Positions 41,522-43,430 of a DNA stretch of 43,430 nt are shown piece after piece. Both the position numbers and the translations under genes were made by a program. The notes under the pieces were generated by a model. The model had not been told where the DNA came from. It saw only the letters and a list, made by a program, of their open reading frames with translations, and made no database searches. Location of the stretch: the NCBI GenBank assembly GCA_947258615.1, contig CAMYIX010000059.1:1-43430 (forward strand), written 5' to 3'. Origin of the DNA: an uncultured Ectothiorhodospiraceae bacterium. GTDB lineage: Bacteria; Pseudomonadota; Gammaproteobacteria; UBA9214. Position 1 is the first letter of the stretch. Every line of letters begins with the position of its first letter.

Positions 41522-41588
41522 ACGCAGCGTGCAATGACTGTGAATTACCAATCACTTTTAAAACCTAACCTGTGTTAAGGGGAAAATC

Positions 41589-42551
41589 ATGAAAACCAAA
41601 TTTTTACCAACAATGATCGGCGCCATCCTGGCCGGCGGCATGGGCGTCGCCCAGGCCGACGTGCAGGTCTTTGGTCACCTCGATCAGGCCATCACCTCTA
41701 TCGATACTGGCAGCAGCGATGATGTCAAGCTGCAGTGCACCACCTGTTCCATCGGCTTCAAGGGTTCCGAGGACCTGGGTAACGGTCTGAAGGCGATCTT
41801 CAAGCTGGACTGGCAGTTCAACATGAATGAACGCCTCCGTGACGCTGACGAGAGAAGTGCGCTGTTCGATCGTGACCAGTGGGTTGGCCTGAAGGGCGGC
41901 TTCGGTCAGGTCCGTATCGGCACCATCTCCACGGTCTACAAGTCCCACGGCGCCAAGCTCGACCCGCTGTATCGCACCGCCCTGCAGGGTCGTGACCACG
42001 GTCTGCAGTCCAGCTTCCACACCGGTGCCAACGACGAGCTGCGCGGTCGTGCCACCAACACCTTCCGCTATGACAGCCCGAGTTTCAATGGCCTGAAGGT
42101 GGGTGCGCACTACACCCTCGACCCCAGCGAGACGCCTGAAGACGAGAACCCATTCGGTATCGGCGCCAGCTACAAGAACGGCGGCGTCTTCGTGTTCGCG
42201 GACTACATGGACAACCAGCAGGATGGTTCAGATGAGGTCACCGTCTGGAAGGTCGGCGGCAAGTACAGCTTGAACAACTTCGCTGTCATGGGTCAGTACG
42301 AGGACGAGGACGACGGCGGTTTTGATTTCGAGCTCTGGCACATCGGTGCTTCCTACACCATGGGTAACAACATGCTGTATGCTGCTTACGGTGAGACCGA
42401 CGATGACGGTTCCGAATCCGATGCCTTCACCATTGCTGGCATGCACAGCCTGAGCAAGCGCACCAAGGTTTACGCTGGCTACAACAATCAGGACCCGGCC
42501 TCCGGTTCGGATCGTGATGAGTTCAGCGTCGGTCTGAAGCACAAGTTCTAA
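41589..42551 (+). CDS. Outer-membrane porin (Gram-negative porin family)
   Basis: 320-residue trimeric-type porin. A signal peptide of about 23 residues (MKTKFLPTMIGAILAGGMGVAQA) precedes DVQVFGHLDQAITSID, typical of porins that start with a V-x-x-x-G strand. The mature part has alternating strands with Gly/Asp/Ser-rich loops and the constriction-loop-like LDPLYRTALQGRDHG. It ends EFSVGLKHKF with the terminal Phe needed for BAM insertion. Two cysteines (CTTC) lie in the N-terminal part, unusual for a porin. The ribosome site AAGGGGAAAATC precedes the ATG. Acidic loops suggest cation preference, which is inference. Confidence 0.92.
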   Translation: MKTKFLPTMIGAILAGGMGVAQADVQVFGHLDQAITSIDTGSSDDVKLQCTTCSIGFKGSEDLGNGLKAIFKLDWQFNMNERLRDADERSALFDRDQWVGLKGGFGQVRIGTISTVYKSHGAKLDPLYRTALQGRDHGLQSSFHTGANDELRGRATNTFRYDSPSFNGLKVGAHYTLDPSETPEDENPFGIGASYKNGGVFVFADYMDNQQDGSDEVTVWKVGGKYSLNNFAVMGQYEDEDDGGFDFELWHIGASYTMGNNMLYAAYGETDDDGSESDAFTIAGMHSLSKRTKVYAGYNNQDPASGSDRDEFSVGLKHKF

Positions 42552-42573
42552 TCGGATGTTTTGATCGGGACGG

Positions 42574-42603
42574 AAAACGGGGCCTTCGGGCCCCGTTTTT
42601 TTC
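42574..42603 (+). terminator. Porin terminator
   Basis: AAAACGGGGCC-TTCG-GGCCCCGTTTT stem with a UUCG tetraloop and T-run. Confidence 0.95.
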
Positions 42604-42620
42604 TGGCTGGAATTTTGTGG

Positions 42621-42646
42621 GTTGGGCAAATCGTGGCGTGCCCAAC
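42621..42646. repeat. Short inverted repeat GTTGGGCA/TGCCCAAC
   Basis: Arms at 42621-42628 and 42639-42646, with a further GTTGGGCA at about 42667. This is a common type of small intergenic palindrome and does not look coding. Confidence 0.5.
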
Positions 42647-42726
42647 ATCGGAGGCCCCGGCATTATGTTGGGCATCCCCCTTCGCGCCTTTGCCCAAGCT
42701 GCGGGTTTCGGCCTGGATGACATTAG

Positions 42727-42857
42727 GGAGTCTCTGAATTATTCGTCATTGCGAAGAAAAAAGTGACAAAGCAATCTGTAGACTATTGATATGACTGTTT
42801 GGAGATTGCTTCGCTACGCTCGCAATGGCGTGATACTCGAATTAATCAGAGATTCCT
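42727..42857. repeat. Inverted-repeat element, family A copy 3 (intact)
   Basis: Begins GGAGTCTCTGAATTATTCGT and ends AATTAATCAGAGATTCC; the inner part shares ACTATTGATATGACTG and GGAGATTGCTTCGCT with 29884-30014. It lies between the porin terminator and the lipoprotein gene. The rest of the gap to 42950 is otherwise empty except TATAAT at 42935. Confidence 0.78.
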
Positions 42858-42950
42858 TAGGTCTAACGTGCATGCGCAACCCGCCGTGACCTTGTCGGGT
42901 GACAGCACCATGCACCTGATCCGGCCTGGGTCGCTATAATTCTCTCCATC

Positions 42951-43430
42951 ATGCACGCGATTTCTTCATTCAAACCTGGCTGTCGGGCGCTAATGCTGCT
43001 CGCGACGGGCCTGCTGTCGGCCTGTTCAGGCAAGTACATCGCCGAACCGGCAGACATAATCCGTGAACAGGTCCACAGCGGCGGCAGCGTGGTGGCATTT
43101 GGCCAGACAGGCGAGCTTATGGTCTCGGGCGGCTGGGAAGGGGCGGTGCAATTGTGGCGCCTGCCGGACGGCAAACGCATCGCGCGCTGGCATGCCCACG
43201 GCGATTCGGTCAACGGGCTGGCCTTTGTCGCCGCTGACCGGCGCGTGCTGAGCGCGGGTTATGACGGGGTGCTGGCCGAGTGGACGCCGGGTGGCGAACC
43301 GGTCCGGCGGGTCCAGACACCCGCACCGGTGACCCACATGGTGGCGAGTGAGTCACGTGACCGGGTGTTGACCGGGCATAGTGATGGTGCCGTGCGTGTC
43401 TGGCGCCTGGCGGATTTCAGCCTGCTCGAG
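42951..43430 (+). CDS. WD40-type lipoprotein, N-terminal part
   Basis: Open to the right edge; 160 codons are visible. The N-terminus is a lipoprotein signal ending LLSAC, with Cys as the lipidation site near residue 25. WD40-like blades follow: VVAFGQTGELMVSGGWEGAVQLWRLPDG, VNGLAFVAADRRVLSAGYDGVLAEWTP, and a third ending DGAVRVWRL. Such proteins are beta-propeller scaffolds for partners at the outer or inner membrane; the partner is unknown. TATAAT at 42935-42940 is only 10 bases before the ATG, so the transcript may have almost no leader unless a later start is used. Confidence 0.85.
   Translation, partial: MHAISSFKPGCRALMLLATGLLSACSGKYIAEPADIIREQVHSGGSVVAFGQTGELMVSGGWEGAVQLWRLPDGKRIARWHAHGDSVNGLAFVAADRRVLSAGYDGVLAEWTPGGEPVRRVQTPAPVTHMVASESRDRVLTGHSDGAVRVWRLADFSLLE

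Overview
The window is GC-rich and densely coded, and looks like chromosome from a facultatively anaerobic gammaproteobacterium, probably a sulfur-cycle member of the Chromatiales/Ectothiorhodospiraceae type. The placement is inferred from gene content (cbb3 oxidase with CcoGH, split class II ribonucleotide reductase NrdJa/NrdJb, Vfr-type CRP, rpe-gph-trpEGDC order, ExeAB, L13-S9) together with a periplasmic sulfur-type molybdoenzyme cluster and a YeeE/YedE transporter. The genus cannot be told from the window.

Layout. 1-4629: 3' end of a cbb3 cytochrome oxidase operon (ccoN 3' part, ccoO, ccoQ, ccoP, a small membrane protein, ccoG, ccoH), then a TauE/SafE-type membrane protein (4895-5626). 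5710-8889: nrdJa-nrdJb behind two NrdR boxes. 9239-14797: a small unknown protein, exeA-exeB, an SlyD-like isomerase, hspQ, a TerB-like protein, an HU-family protein and an NTF2-like protein. 15021-23224: a sigma-28-type promoter, then a 1742-residue protein joining two cyclic-nucleotide-binding folds, a rhodanese, about 950 residues of coiled coil, one membrane helix and a C-terminal FGE/SUMF1-like domain, followed by a PfkB kinase, a Rieske protein and an ABC-2 exporter. 23230-23850: two small reverse-strand genes. 24419-29883: rpe, gph, trpE, trpG, trpD, trpC. 30168-33426: crp/vfr with a perfect CRP site, an OsmC-like protein, speD, coq7 and a ferredoxin-like protein. 33556-33694: a candidate small RNA. 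33972-34929: rplM, rpsI, tRNA-Gln(CTG). 35534-41051: a TorD-type chaperone facing a reverse-strand cluster (cytochrome c, Mo-bisPGD catalytic subunit, four-cluster Fe-S subunit, YeeE/YedE transporter) with an FNR-type box upstream. 41589-42551: a porin. 42951-end: the start of a WD40-type lipoprotein.

How it fits together. The cbb3 oxidase (low oxygen), the oxygen-independent B12-dependent ribonucleotide reductase and the FNR-box-linked periplasmic molybdoenzyme all suit life at low or no oxygen. The molybdoenzyme cluster has no NrfD-type membrane anchor; a small monohaem cytochrome c takes its place, suggesting periplasmic electron exchange.

Most notable. (1) The 1742-residue fusion protein behind an exact TAAA-N15-GCCGATAA promoter, which suggests a flagellar-regulon link. 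(2) An orphan intergenic RNA of about 104 nt at 33591-33694 with an 11-bp stem, C-rich unpaired segments that could pair with Shine-Dalgarno sequences, and a strong terminator. (3) The molybdoenzyme cluster with an FNR-type box and a 22-bp palindrome. (4) Several families of intergenic repeats, one copy of which is split by another repeated segment.
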